Part shown: piece by piece, positions 32,071 to 44,418 of the stretch
Numbering within the stretch: the first letter of the stretch is position 1
Layout of the letters: each line of letters begins with the position of its first letter
Assembly (NCBI GenBank): GCA_935421135.1
Contig: OW285195.1
Coordinates: 15,700,158-15,764,157, forward strand
Length of the DNA: 64,000 nt
Direction: 5' to 3'
DNA from: Bugulina stolonifera
Taxonomy: Eukaryota; Bryozoa; Gymnolaemata; Cheilostomatida; Bugulidae
Made by a program: the position numbers and the translations under genes
Notes under the pieces: generated by a model
The model's database searches: none
The model's input: the letters and a program-made list of their open reading frames with translations, nothing else
Told to the model about the DNA's origin: nothing

Positions 32071-35000
32071 TACAGTAGTCTAGTTGTCAAATATTCTCCC
32101 TTCTATTGGTCAGTATTGTGTGTACCAAGCACCATGTCAGTACACGTGGGCACTTGTTTCCTGTTGAAGTATACAAGTACATGAGGGATTGATTTACGTG
32201 TCTAAGAAACAGCACCTAAACCAATCTGTCATCTTGAGTTACCTGTGCAGCTGTAATACTGCTCTTGCATTGGTATTTGATGATACAGATTAACTTGAAT
32301 CAGGTATAAGTGCAATAGAATTATAGTCCACATGTAGTAGGTGGACACCTTTAATGGTCAACAGTAGAGTCCATCCTATCCAATTTATACGTTCACTTGA
32401 GATGTTGAATAAGACATGATAACACAGTCATCTGAAAGTAAATGTACAATGTATGTACAGATATCCATTATATATACATGTACATGTAGATACACATGTA
32501 TGAACAGCATATACATGTATATATACAACATGTATGTCTGTGTGTGTGCATGCAAGTATGTATTATATGTACATGTATGTCTGCACACATTATGTGTATG
32601 GATACATGTTACTGCAATCTGATTTTATCTACAATATAGCATACTATCTTTTAAGTGGCTTTTAACAACACTGAACTTAAGAAAGAAAACAGAAGTTACA
32701 AACTTTGAGAAATACTGATTATGAGTGTTTTTGTTTAGTCGCTGTCAGTTCAAAAGTTTAAGACTGTAGTCAGCAGCAGTTTAATAGTAAACCTCTGAAG
32801 ATATCTAGAACCATTTGTTGGAGCTTAGGCTATCTATAAAATACATCTAGAAAAATAATCCCGAATCAAACTTGACAAGAGATAAAGAACACAATATAAT
32901 ACGTAAGTAATTGAATACAAACGTATATAAAACTGTGTTTTTTACAACGTTTTTTGCATACTTGGGGAAAAAAACTAGATTGTGCTAGGTCCGGGTACAC
33001 CTAGTGTCAAATTTACCTCGGCAAGCTCAGTGAGCCAACGGTAGCTGTTTATGAATTTACCAATCATTTATGCAAGGGAGCTGAAAAATGTTGAGTGATA
33101 TCCTCATTTAGCAAGTCTCAACTGTAGCGTATTTATCGCTTTGAAAATGGAATGCAGATGAACCACGACTCTCAGTTTACTCGCTGTCGTAGTGATAACT
33201 ACGAATATGGTCCGAGTCCCGCCCCAATACCTCTCATAAGCAAGCATATTGGATGCAATGCCATAAAACTCCTCATATACCTACGGATGTGTGGATATTC
33301 CTGATTTTGTTTATGGATGCGTCTAAGCCCATGGTAATTATCAACACACAAGAATGTTTTAGATGACATTGCACATGAACATGCGTCAATTGAAAGTAGC
33401 AAAACTAGCCAGCCAGCTGACGTGAGTTGTGTCACATTGGTTTATCAAACCGGATACTATCCAGTATCAGCACCTGTTGATTGCTGGATAAATAATTTTA
33501 CTTATTTAAAATATCCTAAAGAATGTTTAATCTTATATCAACGCTAATTTCAAATCCGTTTTATATGCTTATATGCCAAAAGGAAGACTAAATTTTCTAG
33601 AAAATAGGTCAACCCCTTGACCTACATTTGACATATGCGCAACTCCAAACCACCTTCTGCTTTAGAACGTTGGCAATGTTAGCAGGAAAGTTAACAATAA
33701 ACCTGGTTCATTCGTAGTCATGAGATTAATCTGGGCTGTAGGTCTCACAAAACCAAGCGAATTAATTAAATATGGATTGAGTATCACAGAAACAAAAATC
33801 TGGTACGTTCCAAAGTATTAAAACTCAAAAGCTTGGTGTAATTTTGTGTCCAACACGCTGCCTTATCACCAGATGCAGGTAGCAACCCTGAACTTCTGCG
33901 GCCCCAAAGGTTCAGTATGTTACAACTCTTTACCACACCAAATGCAGCCATGGTGGATTGTGGCAGACAGACATAAATTCTATTTGCAAACACATATTTA
34001 GGGGTATTCGTGCACATTATTTAGTGTGACTCAGTTACATGTAAATGAAATGGGTTTCTCCGTGAGAGGTTTGATACCTGGGCTCTAATTGTTGATGGAT
34101 ATTATAATATACTACACAGCATCTACCACTAGATGTGGTAAAAGATATAAAGGACAAATGAGTGACTGTTTTGTCCAGATAACGGGATTAAAGCCCAGCA
34201 AATTGGAGAGGGGACAAAATTAACTACCATCGCTCTGCTTGCAGTCTCGCAAACGCCGAGTCCTAATTGGTCATTCAAGTTCTGGTGGCCTTAGTGAGGG
34301 CGGCTCCTACTGCCAACCTGTATAACACGTGAGGTGAAAGGTACAAGCTTCCGCTACTCGAGATGGTGGTTACTCTGCCCGTTCAGGTCATGATCTTTAC
34401 TCTCTTATCCCAGAGTTACATTCAGTCGATTCAATCAAAGCGCTTAAGCCTCTGTCTCCTGGACTCACCAAATTCCATCCTAAGGACAATAGCAGCTTAC
34501 AAGTCAGGATTAACTAGAGAGGATACACTATTAGAATATCAATCTACGTATAGCAACAATCAGTATGCGATACAGTAAGCTCAGCAGACTGTGACTAATC
34601 AAGGAAATATACCCCCTTGGTTTTTGTTTATTGTCGGTATTAACTTATGCTATGATGTCTGTGATAGGGGTGACATATCCTCTGAGTTACCCCTTAACTG
34701 GATGAGTGACTCGTGAATGCACTCTTACAGTCAGAAGATTCTCTTGTCATAGTCCACCTCCCTGATTGTTTTGATTGATTTATTTATTATAGACGTCAGT
34801 CGCTTTCGCTCAAATCTCTTTTTCTCAGCTGGCCAGTTGGTAAGCAAAAAATATTGAATTAATGTATATGTGGCTTCCATCATTAGTATGTATTGAATGC
34901 AACACATTATAAAAAACATAGAAGAATACAATTATAATAGAATAATGTTCATGGTGTAATTTCTACAATTTTGGGCCTGGCTCAAGTAATTATTTGAGCA

Positions 35001-35376
35001 TGATTTTGTTAGTTTTTCACCTTAGCCTAGTGTAGCCAATTAAGTTGGTATTTAGGTCAATGTCATCATTAGTAAACACGGCAAACCAATTCCAATGATG
35101 TAAGCATAAATAACTGTCAGTAGCCCGTTTGGGTCTAAGATATAATACGCTGTTTGTTCATACTGAAAAATTCTCAAGTTTAGTATTTATGTTGGGTTTT
35201 GGAAGCATTATAAAATTGTACTGTGGTTCATAATGAACAAGAGAAGTGGATAGACATTTAAGCTATATTATCTTGAACTGTGGGAACCCAGGCAAAATAA
35301 AAACAGCTAGATGGACATGTTTGTGATTCAAACCTAAGCACCAAACAGTCTAGCATGACTTTGCCATTTTGCATAT
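32071..35376. other. intergenic, no gene recognised
   Basis: Contains a TGTACATG/ATACATGT-rich low-complexity stretch at 32440-32620. A moderately GC-rich block at about 34170-34500 has a 71-codon ATG frame (34363) without recognisable homology. No support for exons by splice phase. Confidence 0.4.
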
Positions 35377-36183
35377 TGTAATGGTTTCTGTGATTTGGTG
35401 CGGTCGTCCTTGGACGACTATCGACCCAGAAATGAAGTGCCTATGAGTGGTAATAGGACTTCGCATTACATGAAAGATCGAGCGGTCTCAGTAGCCCAAA
35501 TACTACCAAAGACGACCCATCTGATCTCAAGTCCGACCTTCAGACTATACAATGAAAGAGAGTAGTTCAACCTAGTAGGCGGTTCGCTAAGCGAATGACC
35601 TAGTAAAAGGAAGAGAAAGTCCCTGTATCAAGTATAGATGTGTCTTTATTGAAAGCCAAGTGTAGACTGAGACAATGAACAGTAAAACAGTGCCCTTTAT
35701 ATAGTATAAGGACTTCCGGCCGACGTGACGTCGGGAAAAGACGACGTGTGGTCGTCCGGAAGTTGCGCAACAAGATGGCCGCCGGAAGCCCGACGGCCGA
35801 CCCAAAATAGGTCGGGTTCTACAAAAGTTGCTTATAATGGTCCAATTCATGTACAAAATGAATATCAATGGATTCTGAGAGGTCGGGCCTCTGTACATGG
35901 GTATAAAAGGCATTAAAAAGACTTAGTAACATTCATGCAGTTATATACAGTTATATAGTGAAACAATACATGAATAAGTAGTGAGTATGAGCACATGGAG
36001 ACACGTATATAGACAGTAATTAATGGTTTGGACATGCAGTACAGTTAAAGGTAAGTATACGAACACTAATTATGAGAATGTGAGTGTCAGATGAGTAGCG
36101 CTATAACAACTACTGAGCACTTAAGATGCGATGGAGCTTCGTCCGGGAGTTGGAGTCGTATACAAATGTCCTGTACCATCACA
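35377..36183. mobile_element. solo LTR, copy A (807 bp), 4-bp target duplication ATAT
   Basis: Ends TGTAATGGT and ACCATCACA give the TG...CA termini of a retroviral-type LTR. ATAT occurs directly on both sides (35373-35376 and 36184-36187). A TATA box (GGTATAAAAGG, about 35900) lies inside. Homologous to 45196-45820 over GTCGTCC, TATGAGTGGT, CATTACATGAAAGATC, GAAGCCCGA and GAGAGGTCGG. No internal gag-pol, so a solo LTR left by recombination. Confidence 0.82.
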
Positions 36184-36236
36184 ATATTTTGGTTTAATCT
36201 CAAAATATTGTAGTTTTTACATCTCCAAATTACGTG

Positions 36237-36393
36237 GTAGACTAATACTAGTAGGTCTCTGAGTAGACTAATACTAGTGAGTCTATGAGTAGACTGATAC
36301 TAGTGAGTCTATGAGTAGACTAATACTAGTGGATCTCTGAGTAGACTAATACTAGTGGATCTCTGAGTAGACTAATACTAGTAGGTCTATGAG
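36237..36393. repeat. 26-bp tandem repeat, 6 copies
   Basis: Unit GTAGACTAATACTAGTGAGT plus CTATGA, next to the solo LTR. Confidence 0.95.
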
Positions 36394-36804
36394 AAAAAAC
36401 ATTGAATTCTGATGTACAAAGTAAAAAAAGTATGTCGAGTTAAATCCAATGAAGCTCGGTGATCAGATTCTATTTCGCTTTCTCAACTGATTAACCTAAG
36501 TATAACAACTCTCCTCATTTGCCTGCTGTGAGGAGATAGATGTACTCTTCCCACTCCTCTTCTGTACTAGAACTTATAATAGCTGAGTACCTTCACACTA
36601 GGCAATGTGGCGCAATATTTATAAACGTAAACACAGAAACCCTGCAGAGACACCATACTTGCCAAGCGTCCTTCATTCCTCAGGAAGTTCTCTGGAGTTA
36701 AACAAGCTCTTGGCAGAGGAGAATGAGTATAGCAGAGTGAGCAGTCCTTTCAGCTTTCAGCTGGTGACTTATACCTTCTCCACTGTTTCTCAGATGTTTA
36801 GTAC
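36394..36804. other. intergenic, no gene recognised
   Basis: A 101-codon ATG frame starts at 36605, but it runs into the MITE relative and has no recognisable domain. Not called as a gene. Confidence 0.4.
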
Positions 36805-37130
36805 AAGAATAATGGAAGGCAAAATGACCAACTTTGGCCAAAGACCTTCTCTCTCTCACCCACATCCAGGGTCTCAGTTAAATCAGGAGTTATGCTACCT
36901 TACACTGTAATGCGCTATTCCTATCAGATTACCTTGGACTGATCAGCGATGCTTCTTTACTGCGGTCCCAAGAATACAATATATAGTTAATAGTATTATG
37001 TGTTATTCTAACTGCTGTTCAAAACTTAGCAGAAAAATTATGAGAAGGTGAATTTCAGAAAGTTTGGACCACGAAAATGGGCGTATTCGGAAGGACAGGT
37101 TATTATCATTGAGTGAACTATCTACCTTTA
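36805..37130. mobile_element. MITE family 2, diverged copy
   Basis: Shares internal landmarks in the same order as 13508-13871: TTGGCCAAAGACC, AGGAGTTATGCTACCTT, GGGCGTATTCGG, AGGACAGG and TATCATTGAGTG. The terminal repeats have decayed. Confidence 0.6.
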
Positions 37131-38695
37131 GCTGTGGGATAACCCCATCAGACAGTCACCACACCAAGCTATACCACACCATGTTACAAGCTGCAGCACT
37201 ATTGGACGTCATGCCATTCACGACGCCATGTCACAATGTACCGTTACGTTACGCTACAACTCACCATAAGCACAAAGGTAAAGGATCCCGGACAGTTATT
37301 TCAATTTTCGACTCCCTTATTAGTTATGTGGTTTAGCGATTTGGTTGGTACATTTGCTTTGTGAAGTGGTCATCATTGCTGGTATTCGTACACATACGTA
37401 GCACATCCTATAACTTAATGCATTTAATCACACATGGATATTATTAACTTGCATTTAATTAGAATATTCTCTGTTATTTATTCTGTTTTATTTTTTACCG
37501 TCCTTGTTCTCTGCTGATATGTCAACAAAAACTGTTGTTATTCGTAATTCTTCCAGCTGGCATATCCAATGTTATTTACAATTCTAAATAAATTAATTCA
37601 GTATTATTCTACACTTAGATTGAAGTTTTCTGACGCTGTCACAATGAGAGCATGATCCAATAGACATGACTGATATTTCAGTTGACACGACAAGTGGACA
37701 ACGAAAAGTATGCAAGACATGTCGGTGTCCACATCTCTTGGCACCGCGATGAGATCCGCTTGGAACGCGCCTAGCAAAACCAGAACACTTTCTCTCAAGT
37801 AACAGTTCTTCACAGTCATGTGTGTACGAAAACTTTTCTTGACAGTGTTGTGTGGGAAGAGTAATCATGTAATTTCCAAGCTGATATTATTTTCAAATTC
37901 ATAAACAGCCTTTGGAAAGTTCAAATCAACTATGACGCCAACAATCCATCTGGCACTCCGTACCGGTAGTTTTATTTTCATTATAAACTAGCCAAAACTT
38001 GCTCAAAACATTTTAGCAAAAATAGAATGTTTACAGACTGGAGTGTGTTTATCTGTTTTGGTGCGAGGCTACTTCATTTAGTACATTGGAGGTGTTATTC
38101 TTGTACCCAGAATGCACTGATTCCATTCATTCATCCTGTTCAAAAGGACCGAAATAAGTTACATTCATGATCAAATAATCAACTAATTGGGAAAATAAAT
38201 GGTGTTCAAGTAGAGGTAGAAAAAACTTATGTTCTAGTTGGCTGATAAACTTATCGGCTTTAAAAGTTGATAGTCAACATAGCAAATTCGGTGAATTGTT
38301 AACTCAGGTTGGGAAAACCGACACTCCTATGCTCCAACGTTATCCACTTAATGCAAGTCACTTCCGGAATAATTGTAGGATTCTTGTCTAGCCATGTTCT
38401 AATGCAGAGTTAAAATATCAGAAGTGCATGTTGAGAGGGTGCTATACATGGAACGGCAAGCCGAAAATTGGAAACAGCGGAGAATGGTAATTTATGTCAA
38501 AGCACATGTCAACATATAAACTACAGGTGATAACTGAACCTCCCTGTAACTGAGTAAGGGCAAGTACAATGCAACTATACTGCGTGGTCCATCATTGGAT
38601 ACAGATAGGATCCTTGCTGGAAGTTTTAGTAGCTTCACATAATTTTATTGACCACAGGAAGGTAACCTGGGGTAGGTCTCACTATTACCAAATCA
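37131..38695. other. intergenic, no gene recognised
   Basis: A short plus-strand stretch at 37690-37750 reads QRKVCKTCRCPHLLAPR, vaguely like a cysteine-rich PET/LIM context. It is isolated and flanked by stops, so it is not called. Confidence 0.35.
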
Positions 38696-38835
38696 CCTGG
38701 CTAGAGGTTGGCTGGGTAGAGATTGGCTGGCTAGAGGTTGGCTAGGTAGAGGTTAGCTGGGTAGAGATTGGCTGGGTAGAGGTTAACTGGCTAGAGGTTG
38801 GCTGGGTAGAGGTTGGCTGGGTAGAGGTTGGCTAA
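38696..38835. repeat. 15-bp tandem repeat, about 9 copies
   Basis: Unit GGCTGGGTAGAGGTT with GATT/GCTAG variants. Confidence 0.94.
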
Positions 38836-39016
38836 GGCTCTAATCCCCACATTCATCAGGAACAGTGTTATGTAATACTAGGTAGCTGTGAGGTGAAGGT
38901 CATTGAACTAGTACGTAGTACTAATCTAAACCTGTTACCCAAGTTTGGGTTTTCAGGCTAAATGCTGAGTGTCTGGTAATGCGTTTATCCTCAACCATTA
39001 TTATTATAAACTTCCG

Positions 39017-39098
39017 ATTGCCAACTACCTACTGCCTACCAACTATCTACTGACTACCAACTATCTACTAACTACCAACTACCTGCTGCCTTTTTACA
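39017..39098. repeat. about 18-bp tandem repeat, 4 copies
   Basis: Unit CTACCAACTATCTACTGA with small variations. Confidence 0.85.
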
Positions 39099-41360
39099 GC
39101 CACATCCCGTACCTGCAGGTTATTTGACACATTCATGGTGTAGCCTCAGACTGTAAGGATAATGCCATCCAGAATGCATAAGCCATTGTGTGGTCTTGTC
39201 CTAATGCAGTAAATTTACAACTATAATAGGCTATTGTATAATCACATTATTATCATACTAAATTGTTATATTATTGTTATGCTATTGTCTTTCTAAGGTT
39301 AACACTGCTGTGAAGTTGATCTGCACTGGACTATTAGTCCTATCATATTTTACACTGGTACTTTACACACATACTATCATATAGATATTATATACAAGTA
39401 CATTATTAATAACCATATTCCTGTAGCCAATTGGGAACAATCTTTCTTTTTGTAAGTTCTTCTGCCCATTATTCTGTCTACCTCAAATTTCCTTTTGACT
39501 AGCCAACCATGGTAAAGGGGCTTTGTCTAAGGTCTTGACTACAGCTTGGGAGCCGGAAGTTCCCAAGATTTTAATGTATTACATAATGTTCTATTTGTTG
39601 TTAATCCATCTCTCAGTCTTCTCCACATACTCCACCAGATTATTAAAGAATTAATTAAGAGCCACCATTGCCAATTATCTGTACTACGTTACCACCTCAA
39701 ATCATTAAGCACTAGGAGGGGTAGAGCTAATACTAGAATGTGACCTGAGTTGGTATTCTTATTCGAAGCACATAGGCTTATTGACTGACTTTGTTTAAAA
39801 AGAAAGCATTGCCAGTTATTCGGGGGCAAAGATGTCACCATCCGTATAAAACCTGTAAACCTTTCTATGCCTGCAATCTTGTCTTCTCCTTTGATTCATG
39901 GAAACAGTAGGGCTGAAAAATTTGAGAGAAATGTGTGAAAAAATTTAGTCTGCAAGTGTCCTTCACTGCCGAAGCTATTCTTTACATTTCAAGGGTTTTT
40001 CATTTGTTACTTTCTGTTTATTCTTGACTGGTTAGCTACTAAAGACGAGGCTTTCTAGAGAGAGCTCGGTTTATAAACCAAACATCTGGTGCCGTTTTAA
40101 TTTCACACTTAAAATAATAAGTCAAACTAATAAACGTTGACAAATCTTCCTACAGGTCAGTGACATGTCACCTAGTAAGCCGTGAGCCCCTTTTACTGGA
40201 TGTAACAGCAGCTAGCAGTGTAAAGCCCAACTCTATATCAGTCTGACTGAATTATTGCATGATACTCAACCGATAGGAATGTATAATAGCCATATAACAC
40301 TTCCTACAAACAGGAAGTAGCTAAGGGTGGAACATACATTTATTATACGTATTTATTATCATGTTTACATTGAGTACATTCATATCCTGAACTAAATAAA
40401 CGGAGCTGAGTCAAGATCCGCTTGAACCGTAACTGAAAACATCCCTTAAAGTTACAACGAAATGTTGAGTTTTAAGATTGAACATTCCATTTAGTTATAG
40501 AAATAACGATGTCACAACATGACTGCACTCAACGTTGGGGTTGAATCAAGCTAGTAACAGTTGGTACAAGTGACACTGCTTTAATGCCGCTACCAACAAA
40601 AATAGTGAATCAGTTTGGTTAGAATAATAATAGGCAACCAAAATGAAACAAAGTTGCTAAGATGCAGTAATTAGTAATGATAAAATTCAAGAAACAATAT
40701 TTTTTAAAATTAGTTCATTTGAGAAAATAATGTATATCATGTTCCTTCAAAACCTGCATGTTTGTTGGCTTGTATAAAATTGAATTATATATTTAATTTT
40801 CTTCTATTCTTCTGAGACTACTGCTATTGCAAAGGGGCTGGTAACCATGTGCTTAGTCTGTGTGGATAAGAGACATCAGATATGGACCAATCACTGTCCT
40901 CTAATCAGGATATGATCTGTTCATCGGTTTCCTGTCTAGCATTGCCATGAGATACCAGTCAGCGAAAGATTATGGTTTTTCTCCTTCTATAAAATATACC
41001 CATGTACATGTACATGTCAATTTAATTTTTATAAGTGCAAAAACACTAAGAATTTCCATTGTTTTAAGAGGCGTATATGCATTGGAGGTGGAGTTAAAGG
41101 AGAGGCGCTTGCAAGTGCCCAGCCGGAGTAGCCAATCAAATCTATCGACTGATTGATAATGATTGATTGTGAATCTTTATGAGCTTAGCAGGTTATGTGT
41201 GACACATGAAGTGACAAAAACAATATGGCTAACAATAGACATGGAATGTATGTTCAACCGTTCTATATCAAAACAACACAGTTCCGTATTACAGTATTAT
41301 AGATTAGATCACGCTACAGAATGGTAATACCGTATTATAGCTTGTATCATACAGAGGGAC
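39099..41360. other. intergenic, no gene recognised
   Basis: AT-rich, no exon-like frames. The last few hundred bases lead into a TATA box and a possible small gene. Confidence 0.4.
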
Positions 41361-41364
41361 AACT

Positions 41365-41372
41365 TATATAAA
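41365..41372 (+). promoter_or_regulatory. TATA box of a possible small gene
   Basis: TATATAAA in ACTTATATAAATATGAGG. About 30 bp downstream begins a purine-rich, ATG-free stretch that ends in a good donor (CAGCAG|GTACGT at 41529), as expected for a non-coding first exon. Confidence 0.45.
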
Positions 41373-42585
41373 TATGAGGAGGTTGGTGTAGTCAGAGCAG
41401 ACTGAGCTTAGAAGTTCGAGAGGCAAGACAAAGAGTGTGTGCTATAAAATATATACACTGTGTATATCATAGATACTGCTTTGTATTTGGTGAAGACTTT
41501 ATCAGCTTAGAAATACTCTATCAGCAGGTACGTCTACTTTAATATCAATATTGTAACTGACTCGAATATGTGCAAATTTTATGGCTGCTTGCAATGTTTA
41601 ATAAAGATTATAATTGTTATAAATAGTATAACAAGAAAAATTCAGTTTAAATTTTGGTTTGCATCAAACTTACTAGGGATTGCTACATATTGTGCAATAC
41701 CTCTGTAACATGATGTTGTGTTTTGTGACATACATTGTAATTTATATGCATGTAAGTCTAATATATATTCCTCAAGTGTATAGCAAAAAATAATGTTTAA
41801 CCATGTAATATGGCCTAAAATAAATTATGTTATATTAATACAGGGTAATGAGTTTTATGTATCAATTAACCATATCTATATTTACACAGTCAGGCTGAGA
41901 GTTGAGTTTGAATACCATTATTTGTTCACAAATTAGTCTGATTATAAACAATATTAAATTGCGAGGCAGGCGTGAAATTGTAAGTTTATTTTTATTCACT
42001 TTTGTACTCGAATCACCAGTTATGTCACACTAGTGTCTGGTTTCAAAATTTACATAATTATAAATAAATTACTTACTAAAATATGGCTCCAGCCATGGTT
42101 TGCTCTTCTGCCCATTTCCTCCATGATCTCGCCAACATCCCACCACTTTCATCCCTCCCGTCAGACTGCCAGTATTACACTATTACGCAATCTCTAATGT
42201 TTTTCTACGCTTTCTATAATTTAATTCTTGTAAATGCCAACTTTTGCTTAAATTTAGATAATTTTTTTTATCAATGACAAAGCTACTTGCCAGGTTTTAC
42301 TCGCTTGCTTCCACATTTCTACAAACCAAGCAAAGCGTTCTACTTCAATAGGCATGTGAGTGCCGAACATGATAATATTCTAGACTAAACATTGATTTTA
42401 GAAATAAAGTAATGTGTAAAATCTTAGCTATTATCTATCAGAATTGGGGCAAGTGATAGCAAGTGATAGCAGGAGTCTGTGGCAGTGTATTGGCAGGTGC
42501 TTAGATAGTGGTTGGTCAACTCTGGTCCACTTTGTCTCACTACACTGGAGCTCAGTTCAACAGCGCTGTTATTGTCTGTTGTAGC

Positions 42586-42810
42586 ATGGGTTACGTTAAG
42601 AGACAAGGAGACTTCATGACCAGTGGAGAGGAGTTTGAACTCTTACAGCACCAGCCCTCCCTCAGTGAATTTATCCTCGTTGATCCCGAGGCTACACATC
42701 AACAGAGTTACGTTATGTCACACACATCAAGTTTCTCAGCTTATCAGGGGCACACATCTCGCTTCTCTACCGATGGTTGCGGCTGCTACACCTATTACCA
42801 CTCCAACTAG
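42586..42810 (+). CDS. possible small lineage-specific protein, 74 aa
   Basis: Not recognised. Proposed gene: TATA box 41365, non-coding exon about 41395-41528 (donor GTACGT), intron, second exon from 42585 after a strong acceptor (TTATTGTCTGTTGTAG). The first ATG follows that acceptor by one base, and the coding exon ends TAG at 42810. AATAAA at 43177 would close the transcript. The peptide starts MGYVKRQGDFMTSGEEFELL, is rich in Ser, His, Tyr and Gln, and ends CGCYTYYHSN. No signal peptide or membrane segment. The start-codon/acceptor coincidence, TATA box and poly(A) signal all agree, but the frame is short and could be chance. Confidence 0.42.
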   Translation: MGYVKRQGDFMTSGEEFELLQHQPSLSEFILVDPEATHQQSYVMSHTSSFSAYQGHTSRFSTDGCGCYTYYHSN

Positions 42811-43176
42811 TTTCCAAGACTAGGGAGCCAATACCTACAAGCAATAATAATATTTATGTTCAATTAAATCGAAAACAGTATAAATGCTTTACTTCTGTAG
42901 CTGCCAGAATTCAAAGTTATTTTTACACAAACTATTGAAATTTTAAGTTCAGCTGAAAACAAAATATTTAAATATGGTGGAGGAGGAGTAAATACAGGAA
43001 GAGAACTCTTGGAACACATTCTAGCAATTTACATTTAGCTTGGCAGCTTTGGACCAGCACCATACAGTTTCTACTACGTCATATTGTATTATATTAATTA
43101 TGTGTAATATTATTTATTTTACCTCCAGACTTTACCTTCAGACTTGTTAGTTGTCTGAGAAACTATTCCGGTGAAC

Positions 43177-43182
43177 AATAAA
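43177..43182 (+). other. poly(A) signal
   Basis: AATAAA in GAACAATAAAGTGTGGTG, followed about 25 bp later by T/G-containing sequence. It fits the small gene proposed upstream. Confidence 0.5.
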
Positions 43183-43382
43183 GTGTGGTGCCTACAAACA
43201 AGCCACATATATATTGATGTATTCAATATTGTATACTTTTACTATTATGATATCTTCAAGTAAATAAAAGCTCATATATACAAGACAAATGTAATACGAT
43301 TTTTCTTGTTTTGTCGTTTCATTTTCATAAAATCCATGGGCTTTGTGGGGGATAGTCATCCTGAGAGGTCTCTAATCCTCCA

Positions 43383-43635
43383 CACTATGCGTAAGAAACA
43401 CTAGACCACAGTCTATAGTGAATGCTAGAGCACAGTCTATAGTGAATGCTAGAGCACAGTCTATAGTGAATGATAGAGTACAGTCTATAATGAATGCTAG
43501 AGCACAGTCTATAGTGAGTGCTAGAGCACAGTCTATAATGAATGCTAGAGCACAGTTTATAATGAATGCTAGAGCACAGTCTATAGCGAATGCTAGAGCA
43601 CAGTCTATAGTGAATGCTAGAGCACGGTCTACATG
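43383..43635. repeat. 24-bp minisatellite, about 10 copies
   Basis: Unit GAATGCTAGAGCACAGTCTA plus TAGT. As 24 is a multiple of 3, repetitive open frames appear in several frames on both strands; none is supported as coding. Confidence 0.97.
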
Positions 43636-43816
43636 ATGGTGCACTTCTGTCATGGAGTAAAAAAAGGAGTTCTTTTTCTCTAAACCCAGATACTGTTACT
43701 GTTTGCAAGTTTCTAGCCGTAGTCATAGTTTAGTGCTTAGGCACATGACCAGTTACAGTCCCTTTTATAAGTAATTTATAGCATTACTGTATTTTAATCT
43801 AAAAGCCACTCCTCAG

Positions 43817-44355
43817 CTATTATTACAATTATTTACCCTCTTCGTATCTCTCAGTATATTAGCTCTATCTACCGGTGACTATTGGAAAAGTCTGCTACTT
43901 CCAAATCTGACCTGCTGCTACGAGATGGAAAGCACCTGTTGTTACTGCTTTACTCACTTCAGTCCAGGTATCATAATGATGATTTTGTTAGATTTTGCTA
44001 CTTTGTGATGTTAGATGAGTAGATAGTGTGCTATATTGCTATTATATTGATTTCTGTGCAGCAGCATTAGTTATTGTGATCTGGATATCACCAGACCCAG
44101 TTGTACAAGTAGGGTTGTATTATGGTTAGTGCTTTTAGACCAACTAGACTGAAGTAAGGGGCTTGTAGCCTTGGATCCTTATCAGCTGTTTCCTTGTTAA
44201 GGCATGTTGGTCAAGTGTGGGGGGGGGCATTCCACTCTGATCCAAGTGATAGTCCCCCGGTCTACTCTACTACCATCACAGGAGTTGTCTTGGCTGATTA
44301 TCACCCTATGAACCGACTGGATGCAAATTTGCTAGCAGGTAGAATTAGGTTGTAA
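43817..44355 (+). CDS. unrecognised small membrane protein, 3' part of gene
   Basis: Three exons in phase: 43817-43967, 44062-44124, 44186-44355 (stop TAA 44353), with introns of only 94 and 61 bp. AATAAA follows at 44413. The 127 residues start with a hydrophobic helix (LFTLFVSLSILAL) and a Cys-rich, probably extracellular segment with TGDYWKSLLLPNLTCC (NLT is an N-glycosylation site) and CCYCFTHFSP. A second hydrophobic stretch AALVIVIWISPDPVVQ follows, then VSLLRHVGQVWGGAFHSDP and DYHPMNRLDANLLAG. Four-helix proteins of the claudin/PMP22 sort have a similar first helix and W-containing loop, but I cannot assign a family. No ATG occurs in the first exon, so at least one upstream exon is missing; the 42585 exon does not join obviously. 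Confidence 0.6.
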
Positions 44356-44412
44356 TTTTAATCTTACATGTAGTTTGAGGGGTGACAGGAAGGAGAGACC
44401 CCTCCCCACCCA

Positions 44413-44418
44413 AATAAA
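44413..44418 (+). other. poly(A) signal of the small membrane-protein gene
   Basis: AATAAA 57 nt after the TAA stop at 44353-44355. Confidence 0.6.

Noticed and set aside
33199..33435. Minus-strand frame with a signal-peptide-like start (WLVLLLSIDACSCA)
   Set aside because: The frame has no ATG at its 5' end (GTG), no splice or promoter context and no similarity I recognise.
34363..34578. 71-codon ATG frame in a GC-richer block
   Set aside because: No recognisable homology, no poly(A) signal or splice context. Left as unexplained sequence.
37604..37868. Plus-strand CKTCRCP stretch resembling PET/LIM context
   Set aside because: Isolated short motif with stops on both sides and no zinc-ligand spacing of a full domain.
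43372..43726. Repetitive frames on both strands (CALAFTID / NARAQSIV units)
   Set aside because: They arise from a 24-bp tandem repeat. All are equally open and no start, splice or codon-bias support exists.
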